Assembly (NCBI GenBank): GCA_015680685.1
Contig: MNCI01033329.1
Location: forward strand, 71,731-135,730
Source of the DNA: Gnetum montanum
Taxonomy: Eukaryota; Streptophyta; Gnetopsida; Gnetales; Gnetaceae
Length of the DNA stretch: 64,000 nucleotides
Reading direction: 5' to 3'
The position numbers and the translations under genes were made by a program. Shown in pieces: positions 34,370 to 46,293 of this stretch. Every line of letters begins with the position of its first letter. The first letter of the stretch is position 1. The notes below the pieces were generated by a model. That model had not been told where the DNA came from. It was given only the letters and a program-made list of their open reading frames with translations, and searched no databases.

Positions 34370-35030
34370 ATATAGGCAATGGTTTTCTCTCTTTTTCTTG
34401 CATCCTATACCGGCAACCTTCTCTCTCAGTGGTAGTAGTAGGATGCACTACATCATCTAGGGGCACCAAAGGAGATTGATGAAGGACTATAGATAGCATC
34501 TCTCAACCTATCCTCTTCCTCTTGTTACCAAAGTATATCCTCTCTCTCTCTCTCTCTCTCTATGCAAGGTGGTGGGTAGCTTCCTCTCTTTCCCCCAACA
34601 CGTAGCAATAGTGAACAACTATAATAGGTGGTCTCTCTAGGCAATGATTTTCTTTCTATTTCTTACACCATATAGCTACAACCTTCTCTCTTAATGGTAG
34701 CAACAAGACATGCTACATGAGATTAAAGGGCACCAGAGGAGATTGGTGAAGGATTGTAGATAGCATCTTTCAGCCTCTCCTCTCCCTCTTATTACCAAAT
34801 TGCAACCATCAAGGACTCTCCTCTCTTGGGCCAAGGAAACCTACAGGTAGTATTTTCTCTCTTCTCTTTTTGGCTGATGGTGGTAGCTATGGGAAAGATG
34901 GTAGTACTATCTCTCTCTCTCTCTCTCTATGAAGGGTAGTGGGTAGCTTCCTCTCTTTCCCTTAACATGCAACAACAACTATAGTAGGCAATCTCTCTTA
35001 GTGGTGGGGTTCTCTTTTCTTTTCCAGTAA
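34370..35030. repeat. Degenerate tandem duplication with (CT)n tracts
   Basis: A module beginning GGCAATGGTTTTCTCTC (about 34374) recurs at about 34640. It includes ACCTTCTCTCT..AGTGGTAG, GGGCACCAAAGGAGATTG and AGATAGCATCT. Its tail (a CT run, then GGTGGGTAGCTTCCTCTCTTTCCC) is at about 34540 and again at 34911. The second copy carries about 100 extra bases before its CT run. A third, partial start follows near 34987. CT runs lie at 34540-34561 and 34911-34929. Confidence 0.75.
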
Positions 35031-35200
35031 AATAGCAAGTGTACAGAAAATGCATAGATTTGCTCCCTCTCTCTCCATCATGCGACATGAAAAGAGCATG
35101 TGGTAGTGTAGAGTAGACAACAAAGGCATCCATCTCTCTCTCACCCTTTAGGCAATTATTGTAGTCTTCCTACCCAAAAGTGGGTACCATCGGCAACAAT

Positions 35201-35959
35201 AGACTAGTGGCATTAGTGAGACTAGGGAAAATTTATTTCTTTTAGTTATTATATTCGAGATAATTATTGTTGTGTTTGGAATTTCATGTTGTGTATGTTT
35301 TTTATTCTAGTTGATGGGTTAGACTAACATGGATGCATAAGAGGATAATGCAAAGGTTGGAAGAAGACCTAAACTATTTATGTTTCTATAATATGTAATT
35401 TTTTTGTTAGATATAATGTTACCCAATGTCGACATTGTTAACAACAAAGTAGCAATGGTGGTTTGGTCTATTCTATACTTGGGAGTCATTTTACTTTAAT
35501 GTTACTTTTGTATTAATGATATAAATGAAATGCTTTGTGGAGAAATTTTAAATTTCACCGCATTTGTTTATGTTTAGTCCCAGAGGAAGAAGAAGAGACC
35601 AGAGTGGAGGCATCATAAGAAAAAAAAGGGGATCAGATCTAATAAATTTTAGGGAGCAAGGGATTGAAAGGGACATTTGGAGGGGCAAGGAAAGAGCTTT
35701 CCAAAATAGCTAAGAAACTCTGAGAGAATTAGAGAGCCAAACAAGTCTTGCTAGAACTTTTTGGAAGGAGATCAGTCAGTGGCTATGAGCAAACCAAGAA
35801 CTATAGGTGCAATCTTATCAGAGGAGGTTCACTTTAGAAAAAAAGGCATTGGCAGACAAGATCATCTTGAGCCATCCATTTTCCAAATCAATTTATTTCT
35901 CTATTTTGAGCTAAGTATTTTACTCAACCATCTTAAATTAGATTTTTTCATAAACTAGA
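35201..35959. other. Spacer before LINE, nothing recognised
   Basis: A purine-rich stretch (35580-35760) and a 65-codon open frame (35761-35958) show no family motif. This could be upstream LINE sequence or unrelated DNA. Confidence 0.35.
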
Positions 35960-36878
35960 GCATTTGTCTCTGTCAAACATTTGTTTCAAAATAGACATTT
36001 AAGATAAGGTATTTGCTTTTATTTGGAGTTTGGAAACTCACAATTATTTTAAAATTTGCATTCATAGCTTGTTTAATCGCTGGATAATTTCCTATGTCAA
36101 ATTTATAAGTCTGATTTAATTTACCTAAATGTCACATTGCCCTTCCAACTGAGACTATTCTCAGGTTTCTATACCCATATGGTAGGTGACCTAGGTAGTG
36201 GGCTTCTTATACTAACCAATACATTGATTTTATTAAGTTAGATTATGCCAGAGTTTATAACAAGATTGAATAAAATTTATTTCTTGTCTCTATATTTTGG
36301 GATCTGGTGATTCTTTTATTTGTCTTGTTCATACCATACTCACTAATGCTAATGCTTAAGTTGCTACTAATTTTGAATTAAGTTCCTCTTTCTTTTCAAT
36401 AATTAGTTTGCCAATATTTTCTTTATTTCTATGTCTTTTCATTATTATCGCAAACTTTCTTTTACATAATCTACATTACGATCTATAGAGGAACATCATT
36501 GAGGAAATCTTAGTTGGTGATCAAGGTATGTAATTACTTAACATGCACTTTGCAGATGAATTTTTTTATGATCAAAAATTCTTTGTAACATAACAATACA
36601 CTTTTAGCAAGAGTGAAGGATTATTTTATGTTATTTGGCTCTTAAATCAATTGGAAAAAACTTGTTATTTATTAAAATGGTAATATTACTGAGTATGTTA
36701 CTTTCAAGTTTTGGAAAATCTCAAAAAACATTCTTTCATTAAAATTTTAGAAATACCTTTTTATTTTCAGCCTAATCTGACTATTTGGTGGAATTATGTG
36801 ATTGATAGAATTCAAAAGAATCTTAATAAATGCAAATAAAAAAAGCTCACCCTTATTGACAAAGTTTTATTTATCAAG
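35960..36878 (+). pseudogene. LINE ORF2 reverse transcriptase, first half (L1)
   Basis: Although frameshifted, the RT blocks appear in order. IKLDYARVYNKIEWN (36237-36280) is the 'LD..KAYD.V.W' catalytic block. DLGFGDSFICL...NANAQVATNFELSSSF corresponds to the plant LINE stretch before the RQGCPLSP block. HFADEFFYD (about 36548) is the FADD box with the second Asp changed to Glu. WWNYVIDRIQKNLNKCKQKKLTLIDKVLFIK (split here by a Gln stop) ends at 36878, where A3 is inserted. The frame resumes at 62614. No LINE 5' end was found. Confidence 0.82.
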
Positions 36879-37727
36879 TGATGAAGCATCATTTGTTAAG
36901 TGTATTATTTAGCTGTGATATCATAGATGCTACATCACATTTGCATCAATACATCCCTATCATAGTTAGTTACTACATTGCATATGCTATGTGACATCTG
37001 CTACATCATAGTTATGTCAATGCATATGCATTGACACAATCTCATTAATGCATATACATCAACAAAGCCTAAGATATGTTAACATATGCAATCTTCATAT
37101 TTTCCTATAAATATGTGAGCATCCATCAAATATTTAGCATTATTTGGTTAGAAGTTTAGTGGAACTCTTCTAGCCTTCTTTCATAATCTTAGCAAATAGT
37201 CAATGTGTGCTTACAACATAGATTTAAGTTGATTATACAACATCTTACTTGAGTGGCATTTGTACTAGAATATAATTCATGACCAACAATAAGATTAAGA
37301 TTGATTCGTATTTATTGCAACAATTTGACTTAGCATAAATTTACTTTCTATGTACTTAATTAATATTTATATTTATCTTTAAATTAATCATTGGATACCT
37401 CACTCTAGGACATGCACAATGAGCATGCACTCATCACCCTTAGGTTAGGTTAGGATTTAATTTTATTATTAATTAGATTAAACATGTAATTTTTATGTTA
37501 TTAATTAGTTTAGCTCAAGGCCCAAATAACATCATAATCATATGTCTTACTTTAGACTAAATCATATAGGATATAACTACAACTAGTTCAAGTGAGAAGA
37601 TAGCAACTAGTGATAAACACTTAATGATCTAAATAGCATACTAATCCTATGCATAGAATTTGATCAGATTGTGCTAGAATACTTATGATCTATATAGTTG
37701 GGCATAGGGAACTCTCACTGCTCATCA
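36879..37727 (+). mobile_element. 5' LTR of A3
   Basis: It aligns with 61600-62608, for example around CCTATAAATATG, 'gcaatttgacttag' and 'ggcccaaataacat'. A TATA box sits at 37106-37113. About 100 bases present in the 3' copy (roughly 62170-62280) are missing here. Its last 150 bases also match the A1 LTR. Confidence 0.85.
37106..37113 (+). promoter_or_regulatory. TATA box of A3 5' LTR
   Basis: TATAAATA, with the matching box of the 3' LTR at 61862-61869. Confidence 0.65.
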
Positions 37728-37728
37728 T

Positions 37729-37746
37729 TAATGCTATTTTTGAGAA
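37729..37746 (+). promoter_or_regulatory. Primer-binding site of A3, decayed tRNA-Asp type
   Basis: TAATGCTATTTTTGAGAA sits where A1 has TAGCAACATTGCCAGGGA, one base after the LTR end, and both are followed by TGGTG. It is recognisable only through A1. Confidence 0.5.
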
Positions 37747-37991
37747 TGGTGTAAGTGATCTAGATTAGTTATATCATAAATAGTCCTTGTAAAAGAATTA
37801 TTGATTTATCTTTTAGGAAAATTTAATATTTATAGTTACACATATATTATTAACTAAAAATATGTTTTTTCACATAAGTTTTATAGTTCACCACATGATA
37901 AGAACAATGGTAAGAGCAATAATAGGATTTATATTGAAGAGAATTTGGGTGAATTACTATTTACTACATTCAGAGGCTAGGTTCAACTATC

Positions 37992-38309
37992 GTGAACAAT
38001 CTTAGAGGGGATGGAACAAGTTCTCGAATAAGAATGCTCTCAAGGCCTAGGACCTCTAGCAAACCTAGAAGAGATAAACTAAGAAACCATAGGAGGAGAT
38101 ATAAGAGCCATGATGGTTCTCCTAGTTCACCATCTTCATCTTCATCTTCATTGTTTAGTTTTGAAAAAGATAAACACAGGTATGGAGATAGATCTCCACT
38201 AAGGGGTTGAGATGAACTTAGAAATAAGAATCAAAGGAAAGAGAAAAGGTACCAAAGCAAGCATAGATGAGACCATTATAATTTGAAAAATAGAGATAGA
38301 GATTATAAT
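37992..38309 (+). pseudogene. gag: Athila-like gag, N-terminal part (A3)
   Basis: The product has the same SR-like linker as A1: an Arg-rich segment, then SPSSPSSSSSSLFSFEKDKHRYGDR compared with the Ser-run and NKDEYRYRH segment of A1. It is cut at 38309 by T3. Across the insertion the frame continues as DYN-QDMSNDD, which matches the MTNDDEPFL start of the gag core in A1. Confidence 0.72.
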
Positions 38310-40185
38310 TGAAACACCCTAAATTTTCAAGGCATTCTTACTTCACTAAGTCCTTGGAATTCAAGCAACATCATGATAGTTTGACAAGAAATAGATGCTC
38401 TAAGTTTAGACTGTCTAGTTTGGCAAGTTTTCTACACCCAATGTTGATAGGCTAAATGAACTCTCTAGCCTGCCCACCTAGATAGTTAATCCAGCTAACA
38501 GCCTACTCAAAAATGATGCATGGGGTTGTCAACGATGCTCAGGATGCATGAAACAGTTTGGCAAGTTTTCTAGTCAAGAAGTTCACTATGCTATGTAGCG
38601 TAGCAGGCCTTGGAAGATAGTTGTTCCCGCAATCAAATGTGAAATATTGCAAGACAAAGTGCTATGCTATGCAGTATAGCACAACGTAGAAAAGGAAAAA
38701 TAGAAAGGCCCAGCTCACTTAGTGATCTCAACTGCACTCAGCAAGCACCTCTGGCCTTCAAAACTAGTTGCTTCGCTTAACTTCCAAGTCCTTCGGTAAA
38801 GCTCCTCTTACTAGAAAAGTAGCAGATTAAGCAAAACACAGGCTATGTTGGCTACTACACTATGCAGTGTAGCACAATGTAGAGATGATGCAAGAATGAT
38901 GAAAGGCATTTCAAAATTCAGGATCAGCAAGTTCAAAGGCTTCATATCACAGAAAACAAAAGTTGCAGATTGTCAGCATGATCTTCAAGAAAGTGCTTAC
39001 AACTTAAGTGCAAAATGTAGTTAATGCTAGCCACTATGCTATGCTATGCTATGTAGCATAGCATAGCATAGCAAACATGCAAAACTAGCTAATACACTTC
39101 AAAGGCTTCCAGCATTTGCAATTAACTCCAATGCAAATTTCTTCTTTGAACTAGTGGCTACACTATGCTATGCAACATAGCATAGCAAAACATAGCAAGC
39201 AGCTACGCTACGCTCCACATTGTAGCACAACATAGTAGGTGGCTACACTACATTAGTGTGCTTCACTCCTTGTTTGCATCATTGGCACACTTGATCTTAG
39301 CATCTCTAGTTTCGACAACATGATTGCAGTGTGGTAGGCTCATCAATCAATTAGCTTTGCATGTTCATGCAACATGGAAATGTCAACACCTTATGGGTCC
39401 AGGACACATGGCATCCAAGCCACATCCCTCGTGTGTTCCTAGCCCTATAAATACCCCGACAAGCAAGGCTCAAAGGGTTGGCAAATTTGAGGAGCGTTGG
39501 CAATTTTGAGCAACTTTGAGCATTGTTGGCAATATATAATTTGACAAGTTGAAAAAAAACTAAGTAGGGTTGGGAAAATTGTAGCTATTGGAAAATTGGC
39601 AATCCTAGTGTTTGGAAAAAATCTTAGCTTTTAGCAATTGTTAGCATTTGTTTTTGGCAAACTGGCAATCCAAAGAGTTGACCAAAATTAAGTATTTGGC
39701 ACTTTTGTTTGGCATTCTGTTAGCTCTTTTCTATTGCCTTTGTAGAATTTTACATCGTTAGCTCTTGGATCCGTGTTCAAGCATACAATTGACTTGCTTT
39801 GAATGTCTTGGTTACTTTTGGAATCTCTGTGCTTCCCAACATCGCGCAAAAGATTGTATCCATCTTGACAAAGTAAAGGCATAGTCTTGAAGCGGTGCAT
39901 TTCTTAACTCTAGTTTACTTTATTCTCCTGTTTATCATTCCATTTTACATTGTTTTCATTTCCTCGCATATAATAATCATTATTTTATGCCATAAACATT
40001 TTTTTCAAATTACACATTTGCAAAAGGTTTAGTGACATAGATTAAGTCCCTGTCTGATCAACTAGACCGTTCAGGGCATCCCATTTCCATTTTATCTAGC
40101 ATGGCCCTCACGTGGATCTAAGGTTAAGACTATCCAACTGACAACCTCTTGGTGTTTCCAACTGCCAACATTTTTGGTCACTACA
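38310..40185 (+). mobile_element. 5' LTR of T3
   Basis: This 1876-base LTR runs from TGAAACACC to CACTACA and matches 55818-57679. The TATA box is at 39446-39453. The U3 part is full of CTATG/CATAG words arranged as inverted repeats, notably at 39030-39065 and 39160-39245. Confidence 0.92.
39446..39453 (+). promoter_or_regulatory. TATA box of T3 5' LTR
   Basis: TATAAATA in the context AGCCCTATAAATACC, also found in the 3' LTR at 56956-56963 and in T1. Confidence 0.75.
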
Positions 40186-40191
40186 ATTTTC

Positions 40192-40208
40192 TAGTGCTAG
40201 AAGGAGGG
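40192..40208 (+). promoter_or_regulatory. Primer-binding site of T3, tRNA-Asn type
   Basis: TAGTGCTAGAAGGAGGG begins six bases after the LTR end. It equals TGGCGCTAGAAGGAGGG, the complement of the plant tRNA-Asn 3' end as I remember it, except for one G-to-A and one C-to-T change. Confidence 0.65.
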
Positions 40209-40593
40209 CCTTTTAGTATCCTTTTCCATGTTATATGGTATTCCTGTAAGTGTTCTGCACCCCAACATGCACTAGCATAAACTTCACACCCTTTTGTGGT
40301 TGTTTATGCATCGTGTGACACAAATCGGTCACTTCAATGGTTCCTTTGGGACCCTGCAGGACATAAATCCTCTGATCGCCATTTGACCCTCTTGTTTCAT
40401 AGTAGTTTTCCATGCGTTTTGTACCCTATCACGCACTAGTGTAAACTTAACACCTTTTGTGATTGTTTATGCATTATGTGGTATAGATTGGTCACTCTGA
40501 TGATTCCTTTGGAATCTTGCAAGACGTAAAGCCTTTGATTGCCTTCCAATCTCCTTATTTTTCTTATTTGCAAACCCTTTTAGTTGTGCAACA

Positions 40594-43530
40594 ATGACTT
40601 CCTCAATCAACATTGCTAACACCTCTAATGTTGAGGTTCCCCTCATGGTTGAAGGCATCATAGGTGTCAAATAGCCACTCAGCTTGGTGTTGGGGCCACG
40701 TCGATCTCTCAGGATCCAAAATCAGGGACCTAAGGACTTGGCTCAGAAACACGAGCAATATAAATTTCTCTGTGGTAAGGTGTAGGAGAACCTACCCTTA
40801 GATGTGCAAGAACTTGAAGACAAATGTAGCTTCAAGTTCACTTACTGCAATGGGAAGGAATTTATTCCCACTCCTGGCATTTCCATCCCTTAAACCAAAT
40901 GAACCAATGGCTTATAGATCAGCTGATCCAAGTCATTAAGCTCGGGGAGTTGCAAGACATAGTGTCTCATCATGAAGAGGCTTTCCAAGATGGACAGGAG
41001 AAACTAGATTCTCAATCGGAGGGGGGGCAGGTGAAAACAACCCTGCCACCATCCCTCGTACCCCATCCTTTTGGAAGAACCCATTGTCTACCACTGCTCC
41101 CTTTAGGATCACGTCTACACCATCATAAATCATGATTTCATTGGTAATGGGTAGCCATACCATTCATTCGACGCATCAACACACATATGCCCTTATCTCA
41201 ACCTCGGTCACTACTCCTCTAGTAACTTTTCACAAATCCATTTTTACTTTGCAACATACACCAATCACGGCTACCCTACCCCATGTTCACACCATACCCT
41301 GCCCCTGCCTCTATTCTAGTGTTTACATTTATTCCATCATCAGCAATGGGCCCAGGTCTATCTACATGGTGGATCCCATTCACTTCTCCTCCTACTAAAC
41401 TACTATTGTAGACATCTTACTACATTCACAATCAGACCTACCAAGCCCTGTAAATGATACAACCTAGCACGAGACTATGGTCTATTCCATCGATCGAAAA
41501 AATTACAATAGCACCACCTACCGGGTGGTGGATGCTACAAGTAGCATAGTTCACAAGGGCCATCCCAACGACAGTGCCAGTGGGTCATGTTGTTGCCTCT
41601 ACTACTCCATAGATGGGAGCTACCTTGGTGGTTCCCTAACAGTTTGAATCATCCTCAAGTCTGGATCAAGTGTTCCAGCTTATCCAAACTCTTACGAAAG
41701 AAATAAAGTACCTCAAGGCTATCGGGTCTAATACGATACAAGTCATGGACTTCTACTAGTATGATCCCATCAACTCGGTAGTCCCTACACTAATGTTATC
41801 CCTAGGGATGTCACTCCCTCATTTTACAAAATACAATGGGGAAGGGGATCCCAATGCACAACTTGTTATGTTTAGGTCTGAGTCCCTTCTTCTACAACAA
41901 TGGCCGCATATGATCATCCATGTATTTTCCATGTCTTTGATAGAGAAAGCCCTGGACTAGTACTGCATCCTTCCACGCTCTTCCATATCAACCCTAGAGG
42001 AGCTTCTGACCTAGTTCATGATGCGCTTCAAGTACAACTTGAGACTAGAGGTTACACTAGATCAATTGATGAGCATAAAATAAGATCCATTGGAACCAGT
42101 CCAAAAGTTCATCCAATGCTGGAGCATGACCCTTAATGAAATCAGCAAGCCTATCGCAAAGGCCCACTTGTTGGCTGTCTTTAAGGGTGCAGTGAATGAC
42201 TTTATTAAGTCTAAGCTATATTATCTCGCTCCGTGCACTCTCAGTTAGGCTTTCGCCTAGACTAAGAGAATACAAGATGCGACTAAGGCAAGTAAAGACC
42301 CGACCTACGTTGCATACAAGAACACCTTCACGAAGAAGGACAAGGATAAGGGTAAGGCTGCAATAGCCATAGTGGCCATTGTGGCCAACAAAGCCAAACC
42401 CAACAACAGTAACAAGAACAACAAAAAGCTAGACACACCTAAAACTAACTCTATGTCCAAATAGGGCAACACACCTCAACCTTCCACATTCACACCTTAG
42501 ACATCTACACCACCTAAACCAAACTTCAAGTGTAAAGATCACTCAAAGTATACCCTACTTCCCATCAAGCCTTTAGATCTTCTGAAGAAAAAACTAGTGG
42601 CAGGGTACATGCAACATAAGTGGATGTCGGAGGAGGGACCTATAAAGCATCATTAGTATTGTAAAATCCTAAAGAACCCCTCATTGGCTTTTCCCAATGA
42701 GCCTCAAGTTCCTAAGGGTTTCAAGCTAGAGTGCTTTTGTAACTACCATCAACAGTGTGGTCACAACACGGATTACTATATGGCGTTGAAGGATGATATC
42801 CAAAGGATGATTGATCAAGGGAAACTAGTGCTAGAAGAAAGCAACCCAGTACATCCTAAGAATTAATCCCTGCATGTATACATTGATCCTCTTAACGCCA
42901 ACAATGCCAGTTACATTATCAACACCATCGGTGTTGACAATAATACTAGAAAACCCCAACAACCGTTTGTAGTCCGTGTGCCTCAATGTGACACACCGAC
43001 ACCACCAGTAGCTAACCAAAATCTGAAATAACCTTTTTTCTTAAGAGTCCCTTCCAGGACATCCCCCCTTGCATCAGCTATTTCTTGGGCATCCACCCCT
43101 GCACCACCTATTAGCAAAATCGCACCACTGTGTACACTAACACCCTTAGCTCCATTCGTAATCAGGGGGCCAAGCCATTCAATAGCCCCTGCAGTGCATA
43201 AGTTGGCTTCACAACCTTCTCATCTTAGGAAATGAGAAGTGCACTTCACAGGTGAGATGTCAAGGGAAAGTACCACTGCAGGTACTTCCAAGCCTACGTC
43301 CCCAACCTCTGCATCTATGCCCTCGTTGCTGAAAGATAACGTTGCTACACATGAATAGTCTTCACAAGCTTGTCCAAAAGGGTCTAAACCCAGACCCAAA
43401 ATTGTCCCTCCTCAGGAAATTCGTCTTCTTAGATGAATAGGAGAGGAGAAAGGTAGTAAACTAGAAAGTGACAAGGACCTTTTGAACACTCTGACCGAGG
43501 TCAAGCAAGCTCTGAAACAAAAAAAACACT
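40594..43530 (+). pseudogene. gag: Tat gag polyprotein (T3)
   Basis: The start is placed at the ATG at 40594 (MTSSINIANTSN), since T2 aligns shortly after it. The capsid block at 41640-41890 reads SLPHFTKYNGEGDPNAQLVMF. The frame then runs through MSLIEKALDQ, a Lys/Asn-rich linker (42330-42450), NFKCKDHSKYTLLPIKPLDLL, and the knuckle CNYHQQCGHNTDYYMALK, which is C-x2-H-x4-GH with the last Cys changed to Tyr. A Pro/Ser/Thr-rich stretch leads to protease. The frame is nearly continuous over 1.9 kb, and its stops are mostly TAG or TAA in place of Gln. Confidence 0.88.
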
Positions 43531-44390
43531 ATGTTGAGCCTGTATGACCTGATCATGACATCTACCACACACCGTGAGGCTTTGGTATGCATATTAACGG
43601 TAATTGTGGTTGACAAGAACATGCCAGCAGAAGAGAAGACAATCCACTCGGTCATGCTTCCTTTTGTGCCTACAAAACCAAATCCATCCCAACTAACTTT
43701 TTGCAATGATTCCATTAGGGAAGACCCTAAAAAGGGTTAGGTGACTACAACACCTCTTTTCATCATAATTCAGGTCGGCCAACATAAGATCCAAAGGGTA
43801 CATGTTGATGATGGAGCTTCCACAAGTGTCATCCCTTTCCTTATTATGGATAAGTTTGGTTTGGTCGACCAAATCAAACCCACAACAATGTCATGCTTAA
43901 AGTCATTCAATGGGGCATGGGTTGTGGTAAAAGGCATGGTCCACATTGACTTCATTGTAGGGGACCAATTCCCCACAAATGCAATGTTCATCATGGTTGA
44001 AGAGATGCCCAGGTTTAACCTAATCTTGGGGAGGTCATGGTTAGCGCAACTTAGGGCTATCTCTTCACCCATTCATCAGGAAATCCATCTACCCTATGTA
44101 GGTAGGGAGGTGGTAATCCATGGTGATCAGGTGGCAACACAAGCTATCAACAATGTAATATGGAATAGGGCTCAGAGGTTGTAACCTCTGAGAATGAAGC
44201 TCCTGTCTCTGTAGATACTAACTGTTTGATGAGAGAGCCAGCTCAGCAGGCTAGTCAAGAAGACAAAAATGTGTAGACTGAGTTGCTCTTCCAAGAAGAG
44301 GACAATGATTTAGATGAAGGCCATAGCAAGATGTCTCAACCTTATGCCTTGCCAAATCCACAATAGGTCAAGAAGCAGTTACGCATAGTG
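43531..44390 (+). pseudogene. pro: Tat retropepsin (T3)
   Basis: It starts with MLSLYDLIMTSTTH as in T2. IIQVGQHKIQRVHVDDGASTSVIP holds the active-site DDGAS (usual form D-S/T-G-A-S). RFNLILGRSWLAQL is the conserved second hydrophobic strand. A stop after 44184 is followed in another frame by an acidic segment ending EEDNDLDEGHSKMSQPYALPNP, which resembles the natural end of this ORF. It is followed at once by the first tandem tract rather than by reverse transcriptase, as would be normal. Confidence 0.88.
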
Positions 44391-44524
44391 TAGTAACCCC
44401 ACTGCTTCTTACCCAGTTGGCATCCTTTGTACATTTATTGCATTTTTGTTTTACATCCACCCATCTACATTAGGTACTAATTAGCCATTTGCTAAATCAT
44501 TAGCATATCATTTCTTTACCATGC
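44391..44524. other. Short spacer after T3 protease
   Basis: Stop-rich in all plus-strand frames, AT-rich, directly before the tract. Confidence 0.5.
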
Positions 44525-44750
44525 CATGGCCTAAAATGGCCTAAAACTACACTACTATTTGATGGCCCAAAATGGCCTAAAACTAGCGATGGCTCAAAAT
44601 AGCCTAAAACTAGCGATGGCTCAAAAAAACCTAAAACTATATTATAGCCTAAAATGGCCTAAAACTAGTAAGGGCCTAAAATGGCCTAAAACTAGCCAGG
44701 GCCCAAAATGACCTAAAACTAGCCATGGCCCAAAATGGCCTAAAACTAAA
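44525..44750. repeat. T3 tandem tract 1, GGCCTAAAATGGCCTAAAACTAG type
   Basis: About nine units of roughly 25 bases share ATGGCC-AAAATGGCCTAAAACTAG. It is equivalent to 11825-12190 of T2 and has the same position after protease. Confidence 0.88.
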
Positions 44751-45142
44751 ACATCAAAAATGAAAACTTAACATAAAATCAATCACATGGACAATGCATA
44801 AGCTAGCATAAAATCAATTTTCTTTCAAAATTTACTTCCTTCATTAAATATTTTTCCATTAAACAATGTTTGTAAAAGTTTTACAAAAAATTCAAAATTT
44901 CAAAAATCCCATGCTATCATGGGTGATGTTCACCTGCATCATCTTCGTCCACATTGTTTTCTCCTACATCATTCCTTCTTACATCATCTTTCTCTACATT
45001 TTCCTCTTTTGCCTCTTCATTTCCGTCCTCTATGGGCCCTACATCTTCATCTGGAGCTCACATTGTAAAAGTGAAGTAGTCAGCTAGAGCAACACATGAA
45101 AGATCGAGAGCATAAGCCTTAACATAACAGAAAGTGACTAAC

Positions 45143-45963
45143 CCGAGACAACCATGTGTCTGTCTTGGAGGGTATGTCATCCAAATTGAGCCTGAGATAG
45201 TGCCAGAACTCCTCCTCCATGATATTTTCCTAATGCCTATCACTTGGTTCAGTGTCTGTAGCAACTTTCTTCTTTTCGACGACCATCCATCTCAACAGTC
45301 CCCGAGAAAAGGAGTCCGTAGCGGTCTCACCTGTGAAAAGATCCACTTCCTATTTAGGAGATTCACTGATCTTTACCTGCTCCATGAACTTGTTGTAAGC
45401 CTTAGAAATACCAATGGCATTCACGAATGCTTCATAGGTAAATGCCTTCACTGAAGCATCCCTGTATAGTTTGTAGTAGGTGGCACACTATAGTTTATAC
45501 ATATGTTTATGGTTTTTCTAGGACTACCCCCACTCATAAACTCTAGCGTTGTAGTATTTCTAGTCTTGGTTTTTCTGAGCTAACAAATCCATCTGCATCC
45601 ATTGTTCTATTATCTCCCGAGTGGCCTTGTTGTTGCACCTTACAATTGTCCAATATCTAGCATAATCTATGATAGCTGTGCACCAATTGCCATCATTGGT
45701 ATCATGAGCCAGGACAAATTCATAGATGGATCAGAGGTCTCTCACTTTGGTGCTTAGTTCAGCCTTCTCTTTCTGAGCCTTCTAGACCCATTTCCACAAG
45801 TCCTTGTTGATGCGCCTACACTTCCACGAGGAGCATGTCAAGTGCAAAGTGCATTTGTTGGCCTCATCATATATGTGACGAGGCACCTCGACCACTTTAG
45901 GCAAGAATGTAGGCATGGTGCCAACTTTCAATGCCCGTGTCAAGTCCCATTTGAGTTGAGAAG
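45143..45963 (-). pseudogene. Antisense gene, exon 8 (long C-terminal exon)
   Basis: The product runs from LLNSN/ASQLKWDLTRALKVG through FLPKVVEVPRHIYDEANKC, KAQKEKAELSTKVRDL (coiled-coil-like), FVLAHDTNDGNWCTAIIDYARYW, IIEQWMQMDLLAQKNQD and AYNKFMEQVKISES, ending at a CTCGG/GTTAGT donor. It is mostly Lys/Glu/Gln/Tyr-rich and helical-looking. Stops are again Gln codons turned to TAG. The last small exon (45083-44917) encodes a very acidic tail (NVDEDDAGEHHP) and the TGA. Confidence 0.6.
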
Positions 45964-46293
45964 CTATGACCATACAAAGAGTGCATTAGTCATACTAGCG
46001 TAGCAAAGTTAGCAACTCAAGAATTCTAGCGTAGCAACCTCAAAGAGCCTAGTGTAGCTACTTTACTTACCCACTTTAGGATTGACTTATCTAAGACAGC
46101 TGATCATGTCTTCGATGACCCCTTGCATGAATGTAAGCTTGTCAGGGATCTCAGCCCATGGTTCCACATGAATCAGAGGGGGTCCTACAACATTAATAGT
46201 GGTTTTTGTTATGCAACCAAATGCATCAGTAATGAAAGAGGTGGACTGTGATAAGGTTGTGAGTAAAGCAAACAACAGTGTGAGGGCTCCTAC

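Larger units (their letters stand above)
32431..35200. other. Non-coding spacer with simple repeats
   Basis: No protein-like frame. The first 400 bases may be 3' LTR of G1, but no partner copy is present. The interval holds an (AC)n run, two (CT)n runs, a GGCTTGGGTGGT duplication (about 34105 and 34158) and the degenerate duplication listed separately. Confidence 0.5.

Noticed and set aside
35761-35958. 65-codon frame as a possible host gene exon
   Set aside because: No similarity that I recognise, no splice sites of note, and a hydrophobic end typical of translated AT-rich DNA.
37439-37455. TTAGGTTAGGTTAGG-like stretch in the A3 5' LTR
   Set aside because: Only three short units, not the plant telomere unit TTTAGGG, and the stretch lies within an LTR.
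38570-39250. CRISPR-like or satellite array made of CTATG words
   Set aside because: No constant repeats with unique spacers. The words sit inside an LTR and are duplicated with it.
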